Positions 11,771 through 25,200 of a stretch of DNA of 64,000 nucleotides are shown in pieces. The notes beneath the pieces were generated by a model. The model was not told the DNA's origin, ran no database searches, and worked only from the letters and a program-made list of their open reading frames with translations. The position numbers were made by a program, and so were the translations under genes. Every line of letters begins with the position of its first letter. Positions within the stretch are counted from its first letter, which is position 1. The stretch comes from Arctopsyche grandis (lineage: Eukaryota; Arthropoda; Insecta; Trichoptera; Hydropsychidae), in contig NC_135359.1 of assembly GCF_051622035.1 (NCBI RefSeq), positions 28,983,501 to 29,047,500 on the forward strand, read 5' to 3'.

Positions 11771-13765
11771 AGTATTGCTATTACGTACATATGTATGACG
11801 AAGTACAAATATATCACTTAGTAAGTGTTTTATAGGTGTATTAAATGGTCAATATTATCATTAAATTTTGACAGTTGATTCGCAATTTGACACATAAAGT
11901 TCACACTATACAACGAAATTTTATTTTGAAGCCGAAATACCATTTATTAAGATGTACATTTTATAAAATTATTTACAAACCAAAATGATGAATTACCTGC
12001 GACCAAATTCGCATATGGTTACTGCCTATCTAATTTAAAAGCTACTGACCCACTTTGACCAATAACTGACTGGACAGACTTGCATTCATGGCTGTTACGA
12101 CCTATTTCCCCCTCCATTCAGTGTAATGCTCTATAAGGTGCAATGCTCACGCGCAGTCAGACAGACACGTGTAGGTGATCACTGGACACACACCTACATA
12201 TAGGCGGAGAAAGCCCTAGCCGTCGGCACTCATCTCATGGAGCATTAAGGAAAGTTATAATTTAACTACAATAAATCTGAAACAAAGAAAGGAATGAACT
12301 GTGAATGAAATGGTGAATGAACGAAATCATTCACCATTCTGGATTCCTACCATGGTCCTTACATTCCCAAACACTGACCAAATATTTAGCTGCCAAGTAA
12401 ACGCTCGGAAATTAGCGCATACTTCAAAAACCCGACCGATCGGTAATATAATACTTCGAAAAGAGAACATGTTCGGGAAAGAGAGGCCTCTAATTAAGAC
12501 TCTTCTTTGTGAAATTATTTAAAAAGAAAAAAAAGCGGCGTGTTGGTCACGTGAGATTTTTAAATAAGTGAGGCGTAATCCGTGTTTCTTAATCAAGACA
12601 CATTTTTACACTTTCAATCGAGGACATTGAGTTTTCACTTTCGCAACGCGTATCACGATGCACTCGTCTCGGTGCAACCTCGCATCAATGCAAATTAATT
12701 TTAAACGCATTTGATTTGAAAAACTCATCATGCGACGTCGCAAACGATAGTTTGACCTTTCGCTCGTCGAGAAAAAAATATATAAACACACATATAAATC
12801 TTTTAAATATATATATTTAATATTTAATGCCAGTCGAGACGACAACGAACGTGTAAACACCGTTGTAGCGAATCGCCGCTTACTTTGTAATACAATAATA
12901 AAATATAAACGAGAGGGTCAGTAAATATTAATAGTTTTGTATAGCTTCATTACATAATACAGTGCGTGTAAATATTATAATATAAAATTCCTGCAACTTT
13001 GATTAAGACAACTTTAAAGTGGTGCCATTTGTAAGGTATTTAATTATTTCAATTGCCTCTCTTTGAAGGCTGCTTTACAAATCACAGTAATTCTGTCGTG
13101 GTTATTTGGATTTGCAGAATCGACGTTGAACTGAATTCTTTCATTTTCATTTATGTAAGTTTGCATAACAGCATGGAATATAATATAGTCGTTGTTTATA
13201 AGAACTTAATAATGAATTAATAGCTATGAGAAATATCTTTCTAAGTAACCTTAACATGTAAGTATTTTTTTTTCAAATATGTAGGTATGCTTGTCGTTGG
13301 CCTTTAATTTATTCAAAATAGTTGTAAATAACTGGAATGCTAAAGTTTCTCGTCTTATTATCTACATACAGAGATTTTATATACTTATATATGTATGTAT
13401 GTTGGTTAAGGCTTATTTTTTCTGATAATGTGATTTGGTGACTAATATTGAATATTGACAATATTATGTGTTCTGATAATTCAGAAATGTTGTAAACTTT
13501 CTTGTATAAAAAGAGAAGATACTTCAAATAAATAAATAAAATCTCATTCAAATTGGCTATATAAGGCCTTGAGAAGGATAATTGTTAGAATTCAACTAAA
13601 AAAAAAAACAAATAATAAGGTTCCAGAGTCCAGTTCAAAACATTCTCCTGAAGGATTCAAAAAAAGTTAGGAAACTAACCTTAGTGCAATAAGAAAATGA
13701 CGTAAATTATTTTCCATTTTATAATTTAATATATAATTTCTAATATTAATAATTAATTTTCCATT
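11771..13765. other. Intergenic stretch with mixed-GC islands
   Basis: Unique-looking islands at about 12030-12250, 12300-12520 and 12590-12870 are interspersed with AT-rich DNA. The inverted pair GAATGATTTCG / CGAAATCATTC lies near 12310-12335. No gene identified. Confidence 0.35.
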
Positions 13766-13770
13766 TTAAT

Positions 13771-14182
13771 CAGCAGCGTGGACTAGTGGTTAGCATATTA
13801 TGCTTTCAAGCGGAGTGCTCACGGTTTGATTCCCACTAGTAGCTGTTGGCCAGACCTTGATTTGTGACTCCACGTCCATCGTTTCCTTTGAGTTTGCCAA
13901 TTTTTCTGATTTTCATTGAAACGGTTCCTGTAATGTTGACATCTCCTTTCCTATCTCTCTTGCAAATCTCCAGTTATTCATCGTCTTAAGGTTCGCCAAT
14001 TTCTATAATAAAATGCTGCATATATTTCGCCATAGATGTCACTGTGGATGATGTTTGTATAAATTTGCATAGAATAAAAATTATTTTATTAATTGTATTA
14101 TTGTATTGTATCTGTATTAGTTCAGTCGTTGCTTTAAAGTGCTTTGTAAAGGCGAGTGTGCATGTTTGATTGAAATAAAAAA
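13771..14182 (+). mobile_element. tRNA-derived SINE 2 (second head type)
   Basis: The head reads CAGCAGCGTGGACTAGTGGT with box A-like GTGGTTAGCAT and box B-like GGTTTGATTCCC. The common body follows (GACTCCACGTCCATCGTTTC). The 3' part lacks the CCAGGAAGG tail and ends with GTGTGCATG...AATAAAA. Confidence 0.75.
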
Positions 14183-14527
14183 TGCATTTGTATATTTAAT
14201 TAGAATTTAACAGTTAACGTTCTTCTTTGAGAGATCTCAATCAAGCTGCTGGGGCTGAAAAAAAAATTTAATACAAAATACAACCCATAAACTCTTAATA
14301 ATAAAAGATGGCGCAGATAAAAATGAAAACATATTGACAAGTACGTTGAAAGTTTATTTTTTTATAGTTTCTAATTAAAATAAAAACGCTACTATGTACA
14401 TATGTAAGTCAAATCTGTACAGTCGTGTCTCTTCACAAACCTCACCCCTGGACTGTTTTCAGCGATATTTTATCCTTTCATTGACATAGGTTTGAAAATG
14501 ATTCCCATTTTGATGAAATGTAGGAGA

Positions 14528-14865
14528 TTTACCTGATATTCATTTAAACGGTTCCTGAAAAATTGGCATCCCTGTCCTATATATCTAGCAAAATTCGAGC
14601 TATTCAGCATCTCGATTTTTTGCTGGTTTGTACAAATGCTGCAAATTTCTCCATAGATGTCTCTGTGTATGTTGATCGAATTTGCCTTGTTATACTTACA
14701 ATGTTTTTGTATAATGTTTGACCATATATGTCTTGTTCAATGTAAAAATATATAATAATTATTATGTATTTATAATTGATATACCTTGATCTGTATAGTA
14801 TACACTCGTCGCATTGGAGCGATCTGTAACACGAGTGTGCATGATTGATTGAATAAAAATAAATT
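14528..14865 (+). mobile_element. 5'-truncated SINE 3
   Basis: Begins within the body (ACGGTTCCTGAAAAATTGGC) and ends with the second tail type: stem TACACTCGTC / ACGAGTGTG around GCATTGGAGCGATCTGTAA, then a (GAATAAA)n-like tail. Confidence 0.75.
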
Positions 14866-16740
14866 AAAAATTACGCCTATCACAGCTAGAGTCCACCTAC
14901 GCATCTCGTGCCTCACTTTTTATTATGTTCTTACCATAAGGCCCTCTCAAGCCAAGCTATTGGAAATTTAATAACCTCAAATTAACCCTCCCTCACCGAA
15001 GTGGGGTATGCAAATGCCCCAATTTTTACATTTTTCGTAATAACTATGTGGTTTTCAAAGCTATACACCCTATATTTATTGTATTCCTATAATGAACTAC
15101 AAGGAATTTATTTTAATATATTTTGTATGATTTAGAAAACGGGTACATGATAAAAAAATACATTTATACATTTCTACGTTCTAAAGTAAGATTTAAAGGC
15201 GGTAGCGATAAGTTATGTTTTTGACTGTTCGCTTGCATATTATTGTTAATCGATGAATCAATGCGAGAGAAAGAGACAGCTATATTTTCGTAAACAATTA
15301 TTTTTGTCGCTTCTGGCGCGTGGCTATTGAGTCATGCAGTCGCCTGTTGGCCTTACCTATGTGCTTGTGCGTGTTGATGCTTGTCGTTATTTTTTAATAC
15401 AAAAATAGTCTAAAACATGCTATAGGACTATTTTTTTTATATTGATGTATAAAATGATTAATAAAATATAAATTGAACCTATTTGTATTGAGAAAAGATG
15501 TATTTTGATTAAAAAATACTGGGGTCTTACTCGACCCCGGTTCGGGACATTTGTTCGATCTCGACGCTCCGTCCTTCAAAGGTTAAGCAAGCTGATATGA
15601 TATAAAACTGTCAAAATTAAATCAGACATCAACAATCAAATCCGACTATTGATTATGTCACATATTCATGTGTGATAGTGTATACAGAAATCACTAGTTT
15701 AGTTTAAAGTTACGATGTGTGCATACGAATTTATCGGCACGCGTTGTTCGAATCGAGCGTAACATACGCCGTGCAAGATTACGCCACGAACCGTCGTAAA
15801 TAAGGGTCTTTATTATTACCCCCATAACGGACCGAACCATAATCTTACTTTCGTGAAACATATTAGGCACTAGAGCGTGTGTGTGTGTGTCTTAATAATA
15901 ACACGGATCGGTACAGTAAAATCGGTAGAGTCGTATGTTACGCCACTGCCGAATACGAATTACGCTATTACGCTCTGAGATGTGAGGGAGCTTCTAGTTT
16001 GGATTCCACGTGTTTTTGATATGTAAAAATCGAGTTTTATTGGCTCGTTAATAGGGGGATTATCGGGACGCTAAGGGCGATTCTGGTGCTCTTGTCGTTA
16101 TTATTTTTTATCGGCGATAAAATTTTGTTGTTGTGAAAATAGTCATAATGTGACTTGCAAAGATGCATTGGTGATAATTTTTAATTTTATATCTATATTT
16201 ATATTTATTTCTATATTATTATTATTTTTTTATTCAAATGGTGTATCGTTTTTCATATGAGTTTTATTTCTTCCGAATGTTTACAAGAAGACTTTGATCA
16301 TAATCAAGATTTGGAATGTAAATCTTGAACGACCTTTCTATTGTCGAGATTATTCAAATGTATGTAGAATATCAATATATGTAGATATTTTAACAAATGG
16401 AGAGACCCAAAGGTTTTACAATTATAATATATAAAAACAAAAAAAAAAGTTAAAAAAAAAACAAGGAATCTGTAATTTTTTTTTGTAAGAAATATAATTT
16501 TCAAGTCTTAGATTGTATGTACATATATATACAAATATGTTGAAAAAAATTAAAAAGCGTACTTTTTCCAGAATATATACTATATTTAACGACTTTAACG
16601 AAGTTTTAATTCATTTTAAATATTTATTTATATATTTACAAATTTGCCATAGTGACTTTACAGATCAACTCCAAGTCGTCACTATGGTTACATATGTATG
16701 TATATGTATGTACATATATGTACATGCAAGATTTGATCAA
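14866..16740. other. Intergenic stretch with a CG-containing island
   Basis: The island at about 15690-16130 is rich in CG dinucleotides (TACGCC, CGAATACG, CGTTATT) and unlike the AT-rich flanks. No coding frame is convincing. Confidence 0.35.
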
Positions 16741-16744
16741 TATA

Positions 16745-16994
16745 TGAGCGTGAGAAGTGGCAAAAGTCAAATTTTCAATTCCAAAAACGCTATTTCCGTT
16801 TGACGTAATTCACAAATTGCTATCGCTTATTTTAATTCGAAATGTCCAGAATCTCGGAAAAGCAGAATAAACGTATTACAGGCCACCACTATTTTTAAAT
16901 ATTGTTAAATGTAAAACATTATATTTAACGTTTTGCGAAATATTTCTCGAAATGAAGAAAAGTGTACTTTTGGCACTTTCAAATATAACGGCTT
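16745..16994 (-). mobile_element. MITE family H (copy 1)
   Basis: About 250 bp with inverted ends TGAGCG..GAAGTGGCAAAAGT and AGTGCCAAAAGT..AACGGCTTA. Homologous over its full length to 62725-62976 in the opposite orientation. The TA flanking the better-preserved copy suggests a Tc1/mariner-type MITE. Confidence 0.7.
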
Positions 16995-19655
16995 ATTAAA
17001 TAATACAGTAAATTTTATATTAGTAAAAATTATTTTACATAATATCATGTTTCTATTGTTTTGTTATTGATATTTCATTGTAAAATTTAATGATTTGCAT
17101 AGATTTGTTTCATTTAGTTGTAGTATCTATCAATTAGTCCTATTGGTCTAAGAATTAACAATGAACAAGATTTAAAACATATGTATTTCAAATTAATATT
17201 GAGAATCTATTTCAATATTGTCTAAATAATATTCAGAAAAGTTTATAATATACCAATCTATACGTATGTAAGTAGATTGAATTTAAAAATGTAAACATTA
17301 TTGACAGACTATTTAAGGGTTTAAAAATTGAAATGAAACTGCAAGATTCACATATTATATGTACATATGTATACTAATAATAATCAAAAAAATATTTTTT
17401 TAATTTTATTTCATAAATTTGTCTCGTGTAAATTTGTGTTTCAATCTTTCTTTAAATACTTTTAACAGACAATTGTAATATTTTACGTGTATATGTATGT
17501 ACTTATGTATAGTACATAGGCAAATGATTGAATGAACGGTTGGAAAACAATTAAAATATGTATACAATTTCATGCAGTGTGTACAACTCATGATTGAATG
17601 ACTATTTTTAGAAACTGCAGTCACCAGCAAATGTCACTCGTCTCTCTCTAATGCAAAACCGCAGACAGAGACAGTAGCATTGAATAACACGTTACGAAAC
17701 TGCAACTGCAATTACACACTATTCGCGGCCTTCCTTGTGTCACAAACTTTTTCAAAACATCAAACTACATACCTTTCAAGCCTACACTTTCATCGATTGC
17801 GCAACTCTCGATATAAATAGTATTCATTTCATTCACGAAAAGAATAATCTCTTCTTGGGTAGGGACAGTTTGAATTTATTTGCGGATATTCTTGTGCCGG
17901 AACGGGAGCGGCATCTGCATAGTCAGCTGTGTCGAAGTTCAAAGGTGAAGGATTTTACGTGGGTGTATCGATTGTGCAAGCGAACCCCCTCAAATCCCAC
18001 CAGTTCCAGGCCACTGCCAATGTCGAGGGTCGACAATTGCCAACCCCCGAAAGGGAGGGGGTAGTCTGACCTAAATTCAACCCTCAAACTCCAGCCTTCC
18101 CATCCCATTGATACACATTACGTAGGCAGACCCGATTCATGGCGTGCTAACGTTGCGTTCTGCACTTTCGCACTCGTATATATTATACATAATATAGTGA
18201 CTACACAATGTAAATCCGTTCTTTATATAATTTATATGTTGAAGAATAATATAAAAATAATAAAAAAAAAATTTAACAGTTAAAATTGGATGAAATTCGA
18301 TTCCGATTGCCGCGCGTCAAAGTTGCGCTATCATTTGTACACACATGATACATGATGTATTTCAATTATAATATAAAGACATATTATGTACATTGTTTGT
18401 ATTTAATTTCACAAGTTGAAGTGTTGTAAGATAAAATACCAAATTTAATGCTTCTGATTTGAAAAAAAAAGATAAAAATCCACATATAAAATAGATACAT
18501 TGTATTTATGTACCATGATAACTATTTTTGCTTTCTAATTACAATTTAAATCATTGACAAATTTGATGCAAAAGTTATCTACGATACAAACCAATGTTAT
18601 GCTAATACCATTGATAACAATAAAATATCAAAATTTACATTGAATGTATGCTACAATAATTCAATGGTCTACTTATTATAAAGTTCAACTTTTCAATTCC
18701 GATAGTGATCTATTTATGCCGTTTAAAAGAGTTCTGTCACATTGTGCTCATATTTAATTGATTTCAAGGCGCTTTTGTGACACATTTTCAAAATGTAACC
18801 AGCTCAAAATTTTAACACAAATAATCAATACACAGAAAATTGTCATCGTGTTTATGATGCAAATGTATTTAAATTAAAATTCATTGATGAAAACTATTAA
18901 AATCAAAATCAAAATGACTGTAAATGTGAATTTTGTAGTCTGCATTGGATTCGGGCGATTCAAGGACGCTCACTGAAATCGGGGTCATTTCTGGGTCGTA
19001 GGCAATCGATGCAGCAGCCTACGGCTCTACGCCAGGTCAGGCCATGGCCACGGTCAAAGTCACTAGGGTCACAGCCATGGTTGTCGGTCGTAGACGAGTT
19101 GAGGTAGATGCTGGAAGCCTCGGCTTCGGCACACTGCAGTGTTCATTGTCAATGCTACGCCGTAGAACAGGTCATTACCAACTCCAGGTACAACGTATCG
19201 AGCCAGGCCTACACGCTACGCTACAGGCAAAATTTTTGTAAATTTAGGCTTTGCATGATATTATTTATTTATTTATAAATTATAAATACTAATTAATAAT
19301 TGATTTTCCTCGTTGATATTAATTTGAATCGACATATTACATGTATAAAATAAAAAAATAGTAAATAAATTTTACATATTTGAATCATATAAAATGAGAC
19401 TTGCTTATTTAAAAGGACTTGCTTGTTTTAAACATATATTGACTATTTTTATTTTTATATTTAAATAAGTATATATGTATGTACATATGTATATATTTTC
19501 ATATAAAACCTTGATGGAAACACTTTTATACATAGTTTAAAATAAATCAAATAATTACTATCTATTAAATAGTCTTAATGCTATTTTGTGTGCTTTAATT
19601 ATTACTAAAGATTACATTGTAATATTAACTGAAGCCATGTGTAACTTTAAACAGT
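16995..19655. other. Intergenic stretch with two GC islands
   Basis: The island at 17640-18190 carries a 109-codon frame (17735-18064, +), unrecognised and without clear splice signals. The island at 18940-19250 is strikingly GC-rich with repeated words (CTACG, GTAG, GGTC). Neither is assigned a function. Confidence 0.35.
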
Positions 19656-19659
19656 TAAA

Positions 19660-20083
19660 CCAGGCATCTATTGTAAGCATATAATGCTTCAAACAGAGTG
19701 GTCACGGATTCAAATCCCACTGGATTCTGCTGGTCAGACCTCGGATTTGTGAATCCAGGTCAATCGTTTCCTATCAGAGTTTGCCACAAATTGGCAAACT
19801 TGCCCATTTTCTCGCAAATCTCGAGTTTTCAACAATATTTACAAATTTAGCCACACAAAGTCTCTGTGGATGTTAATTGATATGTATGTATTTACTGAAT
19901 TTCTCTGAATTGTTGCAAACATGCAGCAAATTAACAAATATGACCATATATGTCTCTTTGGATGTTAATTAATATGTATTTACTTTGTATAATAATACTT
20001 GTATCAAATGTACAATATTTCTAGCCAGGAAAGCACTTTTGGGTTACCTGTTAGGCTTCCTGGTATAAATTATAAATAACTAA
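19660..20083 (+). mobile_element. tRNA-derived SINE 4
   Basis: A second-type head with a degraded start (TAAGCATATAATGCTTC...GGATTCAAATCCCACTGG), then the common body, and the tail hairpin CCAGGAAAGC ... GGCTTCCTGG with a (TAAAT)n end. Confidence 0.8.
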
Positions 20084-22975
20084 GATTTTTAATACGAATA
20101 TAATACCTTTACACGTCAATACATTGAATAAATAAGAATATAAGAGTACAATGTGAGAGCAAATCTTTAATATGAATCGATTTACATATGCAAGTGACTA
20201 AAAAAATATTCCGACCGTCAATCTATTGAATTACATATGTACATATAAATATATCTGTTATATCATAATATATACCGAATGCACAAAATACAGCAAAAAA
20301 TGTAAATGTATTGGTACTATTGTTCAAATGCGTTATTTTTATCAAATTCAATGACGCTTCTTCAGAAGTCAACTGAAACAATTTGAAAATACTAAAGAAT
20401 TTTTATAGACGCGAATTGATTTTCAGTTAAGCCTGAATTATACAGATATGAAACATAATATGTGTGTAATCGACATTTTCATCAATAAATTCAATTTCAC
20501 GTGAGTGTAAAAGCTCTCTCGCGTACTTGAATGAATTTGTACAGATTCCGGGAAGGGGTGAGAATCATTCCAGAATGAAGCGCCTTTATAGGGCAGAGTA
20601 CCATCCCGGAGAGCCAGAATAAGAATATACCCCTTAAATACACCATAAATAGGGGCTAAAGTGCTCTGACGACAATTTTGACCGAGTATTGATCCGGCCT
20701 GTTGCCATGGCACCTGTTGCGTCACGTCACCTGTTCACGCCACCACGTTTACTGATCATCCGGAAAATTTCATTGACTTTAAAATACGACCATCGCAGAC
20801 TTTCATTGAATATCGCAATTGGAGATTTCCAACCATTTCTACAAAATTTAAAACGGGATGAACCGCAACTCTGAATCTGATCGGTCTGCGAAAATTTTCC
20901 ATAATGCGTGATGTTTTAATGGTAGATGTTTATAAAATATCAAAGTTTGAAGGATGACATTTATTGTAAATGTATCGGAGAAATTTAATGAAAATATAAA
21001 CACGAAAGCATCTGCTGTTCAAACAGCTTGCCGTTTTGAATGAAACCCACACACTGTTTACATAACAAATAGTGGTTTTCCGCCGTGGAAAACTCTCCAC
21101 TTGTGGGGAAATCACACCTTATCATTTCCCGCTCGACAGTCAAAATTTCACATTACGACTTTTACACTATTTCAATCAGCCCACGAATGTTCAAACCGCT
21201 TGAAAGCATTATATAAAAATTGTTATTTTCGGAACGAACTTTTTGGCTCGACAATATTATATTATATAAAACGTTTGAAACCCTTTGCTAACTCCGTAAA
21301 TACAATCGAATGCCTACATTTATTCGAATATAACACATTTTTTGTATTTTCGAACAATAAGAAACCTTTGAAAGTACGTGAAACTTGGTAACTCTGTTTT
21401 TAATTTCGACTCGAAATAGATTGTTACGTGAATTATACAACACGAAATGTTTCTTCGACTTGATTTTTGATGTTTTTTGTGGTTTTATTTTGAAAGAAAA
21501 GAGTCAAGATTTTTTTTTATATAAAATAAAGAAACATCACATAACATTTCATTGCACAATCGTTCTAAAAGTAACACTTTGGCACAATTTTCGCAACATT
21601 TCCACTTAAAGCATCACAGAAAATAAATCTCTTCAATGATATACTTTATACTTTATTTTTATACTTTAGTTTAGTTATGTAATGTGCTATTTAATCATAT
21701 TATAGCTTTCATTCTTTTCCTTTTCATTTGCTTATTTGGTATTTACCTTTTTCATTTGTTTTATATTTGTAAATTTCAATTTCTTCTTATATTCTATTTT
21801 ATAACCTTTTCCAAATATTTTAATACTATAGTTTAATTATGCAATGTTCAACATATTTTGTCATGCCTTTATTCTTTACTTTTTAATTTGTTTTCCTCAT
21901 ATTTATCTTTTTCATTTTCGTAAAAATCTATTATTGGACTCGGATGTTACATACATATATTATTTATTTACTATTTGTTTTTTTTATACATATCTATGTA
22001 CATCCTGTCTGTTGATTTTTCAATTAATAAAATAAAATAAAATATAAGAATTATATATGAATTTTCATACAAAGATTCTTCCATTAAATAAATGGTTTAT
22101 AACATATGTTTTATTTTAATATTAAAATCTTGGCCATCAGTACATACATACATATACATATACATATAATTATATATTTGATGAAATAGCTCACAGGATT
22201 GCAAATTATTAGTAGAAGCACATATTCGTATTATCACATCATTACGATTCCTGTTCATAAGTACAATTAATCTAATTTTGTATGAAATCCACAACTACAA
22301 GTACACATCATATGAACATTAATCAAATAAAATTAGAAAAATTTAAACATCAGCTGTGAAACATAATCAAATAATCATTATCAGTATTTTACTAGTACTA
22401 TATGTATGTATATTTTTAAAATGAAGTATAACTGTGTTATTTAAAAGTTCGAAGCCAATTTATCATCGTGAATTACAAATTAGACGACAAGTGACGGTAT
22501 TGATATCTATTTTAGAACACTGGTGAGTATCTATTTAAATATTTGATGCAATGAAATGTGGTTTATTGATTTTTATTGAAATTTTCGTCGCTATTGGCGT
22601 TCAGGGTCATTCAGTCGGGCACACAAAGCTCTTTGAGAATGTGAGAGAGCTTTCGAAAGCTCTCGCTCTCTCCCCATTCATGCAAGCTACCCTATGACGT
22701 CAACGGGGAAACGTGGCCCCCCTCGTGACGTCAACGCTGTTCTACTCTTATAACACTGAAGTGAAGTTCAACCTTTCATCCTTTCATTTGAAAATAATAC
22801 AAGAAACCATAAAAGCTCCAACAGTCGGAATCAAACAATGACAACTCTGTGTGGCGCAACCAAAGTTCATGGTTAGAAAGGTCAAAACTTTCATTTTCCT
22901 GCATGAATATGGAAAAAAAACCATGAAAATGTTAAGAAGACGCAAATTAGGCGTGATTGGCATATATGTATGTAT
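20084..22975. other. Intergenic stretch
   Basis: Islands of higher GC at about 20440-20900, 21040-21200 and 22580-22870 are separated by AT-rich DNA. The motif GTGGTTTTCC / GTGGAAAAC is repeated near 21070-21110. No gene recognised. Confidence 0.35.
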
Positions 22976-22977
22976 GA

Positions 22978-23068
22978 CCAGCAGTAATATGGCTCAATTG
23001 TAGCGTGTATATTTAGCACAAAGTGATCAGTGGGTTCGATCCGCTATAATGCTGGTTAGATTTGGGGG
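22978..23068 (+). mobile_element. SINE 5, head only
   Basis: CCAGCAGTAATATGGCTCAA, then box B-like GGGTTCGATCC and GCTGGTTAGATTTGGGGG. The body is missing, cut where LINE A sequence begins. Confidence 0.7.
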
Positions 23069-23495
23069 GATGCGGTGCATCCGCTCTAAAATTTCACAAG
23101 CACATCAAGACACTCGCTGATGTTTCCTTTCGTCGACTTGGATTTGTCTTGAGATATGCTTGGTTATTCTCCAACCCTTTGTCTTCTCGCTTGCTTTTCA
23201 ACTCGCTTGTGAGACGTAAGTTTGAGTATAATGCGATTGTGTGGAATCGGCATGAAGCAAATTACTCTCTGATGATTGAGAAAGTGCAAAAAGCATTTCT
23301 TCGTTTCCCATATAGGAAATAATATGGGTATTACCCATATCTCTACCCTACTCCTTTCCTTTTCGGCATGCTTGGGTATTATTCCGTTGAACTTCGGAGA
23401 AACTTATCATTAATTCGTTTCGTTCTCCAGCTACTACGTGGTAATACGTCATGCCCGTTGTTGATGGGGCAGTTGGGACTTTATGTCCCTAATAA
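23069..23495 (+). mobile_element. LINE A reverse-transcriptase C-terminal fragment (copy 3)
   Basis: Encodes the end of a Jockey-like ORF2. HKHIKTLADVSFRRLGF is followed by the LLFNSLVRRKFEYNAIVW block and IEKVQKAFLRFPY, matching the usual H..I...A...LGF..R / SLVR..LEY...VW / IE.VQ..FLRF spacing of this clade. A stop interrupts the frame at 23320-23322, and the copy is broken off at 23495 by palindrome E1. Confidence 0.75.
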
Positions 23496-23904
23496 GGGTT
23501 TGGTGCAAACGATCGAAAAGCGCCAGACAAATTGAACGACAGATTAACGGACGGTTGCTTTAAATGAAATTCTCGTCTTCTCGAATGATAGATTGCACAT
23601 CAGATGACGGGTAACCTTTCGATGTGCACAGATGCAATTATTAAAATGGTAATTATTAAAATTGAGTTGGATCTTTCAGGCGAGTTTAATAAGGCAAGAT
23701 TCGATAAGTTCCGAATCTTGCCTTATTAAACTCGCCAGAAAGATCCAACTCAATTTTAATAATTGCATCTGTGCACATCGAAAGGTTACTCATCATCTGA
23801 TGTGCAATCTATTATTCGAGAAAACGAGAATTACGTATAAAGCTGCCGTTCTGTTAATCTGTCGTTCGTTTATCTGGCGATTTTAGAGCGGATGCACCAA
23901 ACCC
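23496..23904. mobile_element. Palindromic element E1
   Basis: Long inverted repeat, about 190 bp per arm and roughly 90% matching, with ends GGGTTTGGTGCA and TGCACCAAACCC. The centre lies near 23710 (AAGATTCGGAA type). It interrupts LINE A. Its terminal motif also occurs at 36187-36199. No ORF; a foldback transposon or MITE is inferred. Confidence 0.75.
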
Positions 23905-23905
23905 C

Positions 23906-24076
23906 TGTCAGCACCGTAATCCCGGTATTAAGGATAGTTTCAGCACCGGGATTCACGGTACCAGAAAACGCCCCAGACACAATCAATTTGGAGTCACAAA
24001 TACCCGTGGGGCGTTTTCTGGTACCATGAATCCCGGTGCTGAAACTATTCTTAATACCGGGATTACGGTGCTGACA
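23906..24076. mobile_element. Palindromic element E2
   Basis: Almost perfect 70-bp arms start TGTCAGCACCGTAATCCCGG and end with the complement. The 30-nt loop contains ATTTGGAGTCACAAAT, which matches the reverse complement of the SINE body. It directly abuts E1. Confidence 0.8.
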
Positions 24077-24604
24077 GAAATTTAATTAAAAATATTAATT
24101 TTACACAAAACAACGTTATATTAGGTCATCCGCTCTAAAATGTTGTTTTTTATATACGGATTTTTGAAAATCAGTTGTGTTTCAACCATTGGTCATAAAA
24201 AATATTATGAATGATTTTGTGCCAAACAAATATTGTAGCATATACATGTGTATTGAATAATACGGAAAATAAATTCAAAACTCGATGGAACAGCATGTTT
24301 TTCATTTTTGAGTTATATCAGCGATTTTTTTGAGTTAAAAACTGTATTTTAAAGTCATTAATTGATGTGGATTCAATCGTTTCATTTGAAGAGAAAGAAT
24401 TTGAATTGTTTCATGATTTGGTGAAAACGCTAGAATCTATATATTAATATATTAATTCTTATAATAATAATTAAATTAAGTACTATATAATAAAAATAAC
24501 AAATATGATAATATTTAAATACAAAATACTGTGTTTTGTATTTTTTTTTGGCTTTGTTGTTGGCCAGACCTTGGATATGTGAATTAGTCCAAATTATTAT
24601 AATA
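24077..24604. other. AT-rich stretch with SINE scrap
   Basis: The only recognisable piece is about 24558-24590 (TTGGCCAGACCTTGGATATG), matching the head-body junction of the SINEs. TCATCCGCTCTAAAATG near 24127 repeats an E1-arm word. Confidence 0.4.
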
Positions 24605-25200
24605 CTAGCAATTCAATGCAATGGTTGCAAAAAAGGCGTCTAACAATAACAGAAAAAATCGGAAAAATAAAACGTTGACCTTCACTACGACCCGCCTCGA
24701 TTCTGCGAAAGGGTCGGCCGTCCCATTTTCGCGGAAAACCACCCACGCTTTTCCGCGACCGCATAGTGCACGCCGTGCGAAAAGCGCATCCAACGGGGAA
24801 ACGTTCGACTTTTCAACATAATGAAAATTTACGACGCATTCGCAACTCGCACCGCACTCACCCCTTTTGACCTCACACGTCCGCATTTCCACGCGCATTT
24901 TCCACACAGTGGAAAAGCTCACACGGACGCGCAAATATTAAAACACACACACACACATACAACCAACTCATTCATAGTTGCGCAGTTTAGTATGAACGGA
25001 CGTCGTGTTCCAGGAATTTGCACCGGATCGATGCGGGGGCGATGCAGATGCTTGCAAACGCACGCGCACTAAATCTCACCCCTAAACAGGGGTGATTTAT
25101 AAGCTCGTGTATCATCGCAATCCTCTTCAAGGTCTCAGACGAACATTCAACGGGAAATAAGCTCTTTAAGAGCGTAGAGAGTCGTATTTCTGGACATACT
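24605..25200. other. GC-rich unique island
   Basis: Many CG dinucleotides and repeated GGAAAA / TTTTCC words (CGCGGAAAACCACC, TTTTCCGCGACC, GTGGAAAAGC). Overlapping frames on both strands (24605-24934 -, 24621-25072 +) argue for non-coding, possibly promoter or enhancer DNA. Confidence 0.35.

Noticed and set aside
17735..18064. 109-codon frame as a gene
   Set aside because: Segment FADILVPERERHLHSQL is faintly PAS-like, but no splice sites, continuation or domain context were found.
24605..25072. Overlapping frames of 66-109 codons as genes
   Set aside because: They overlap on both strands in a CG-rich island, with no domain or splice pattern.
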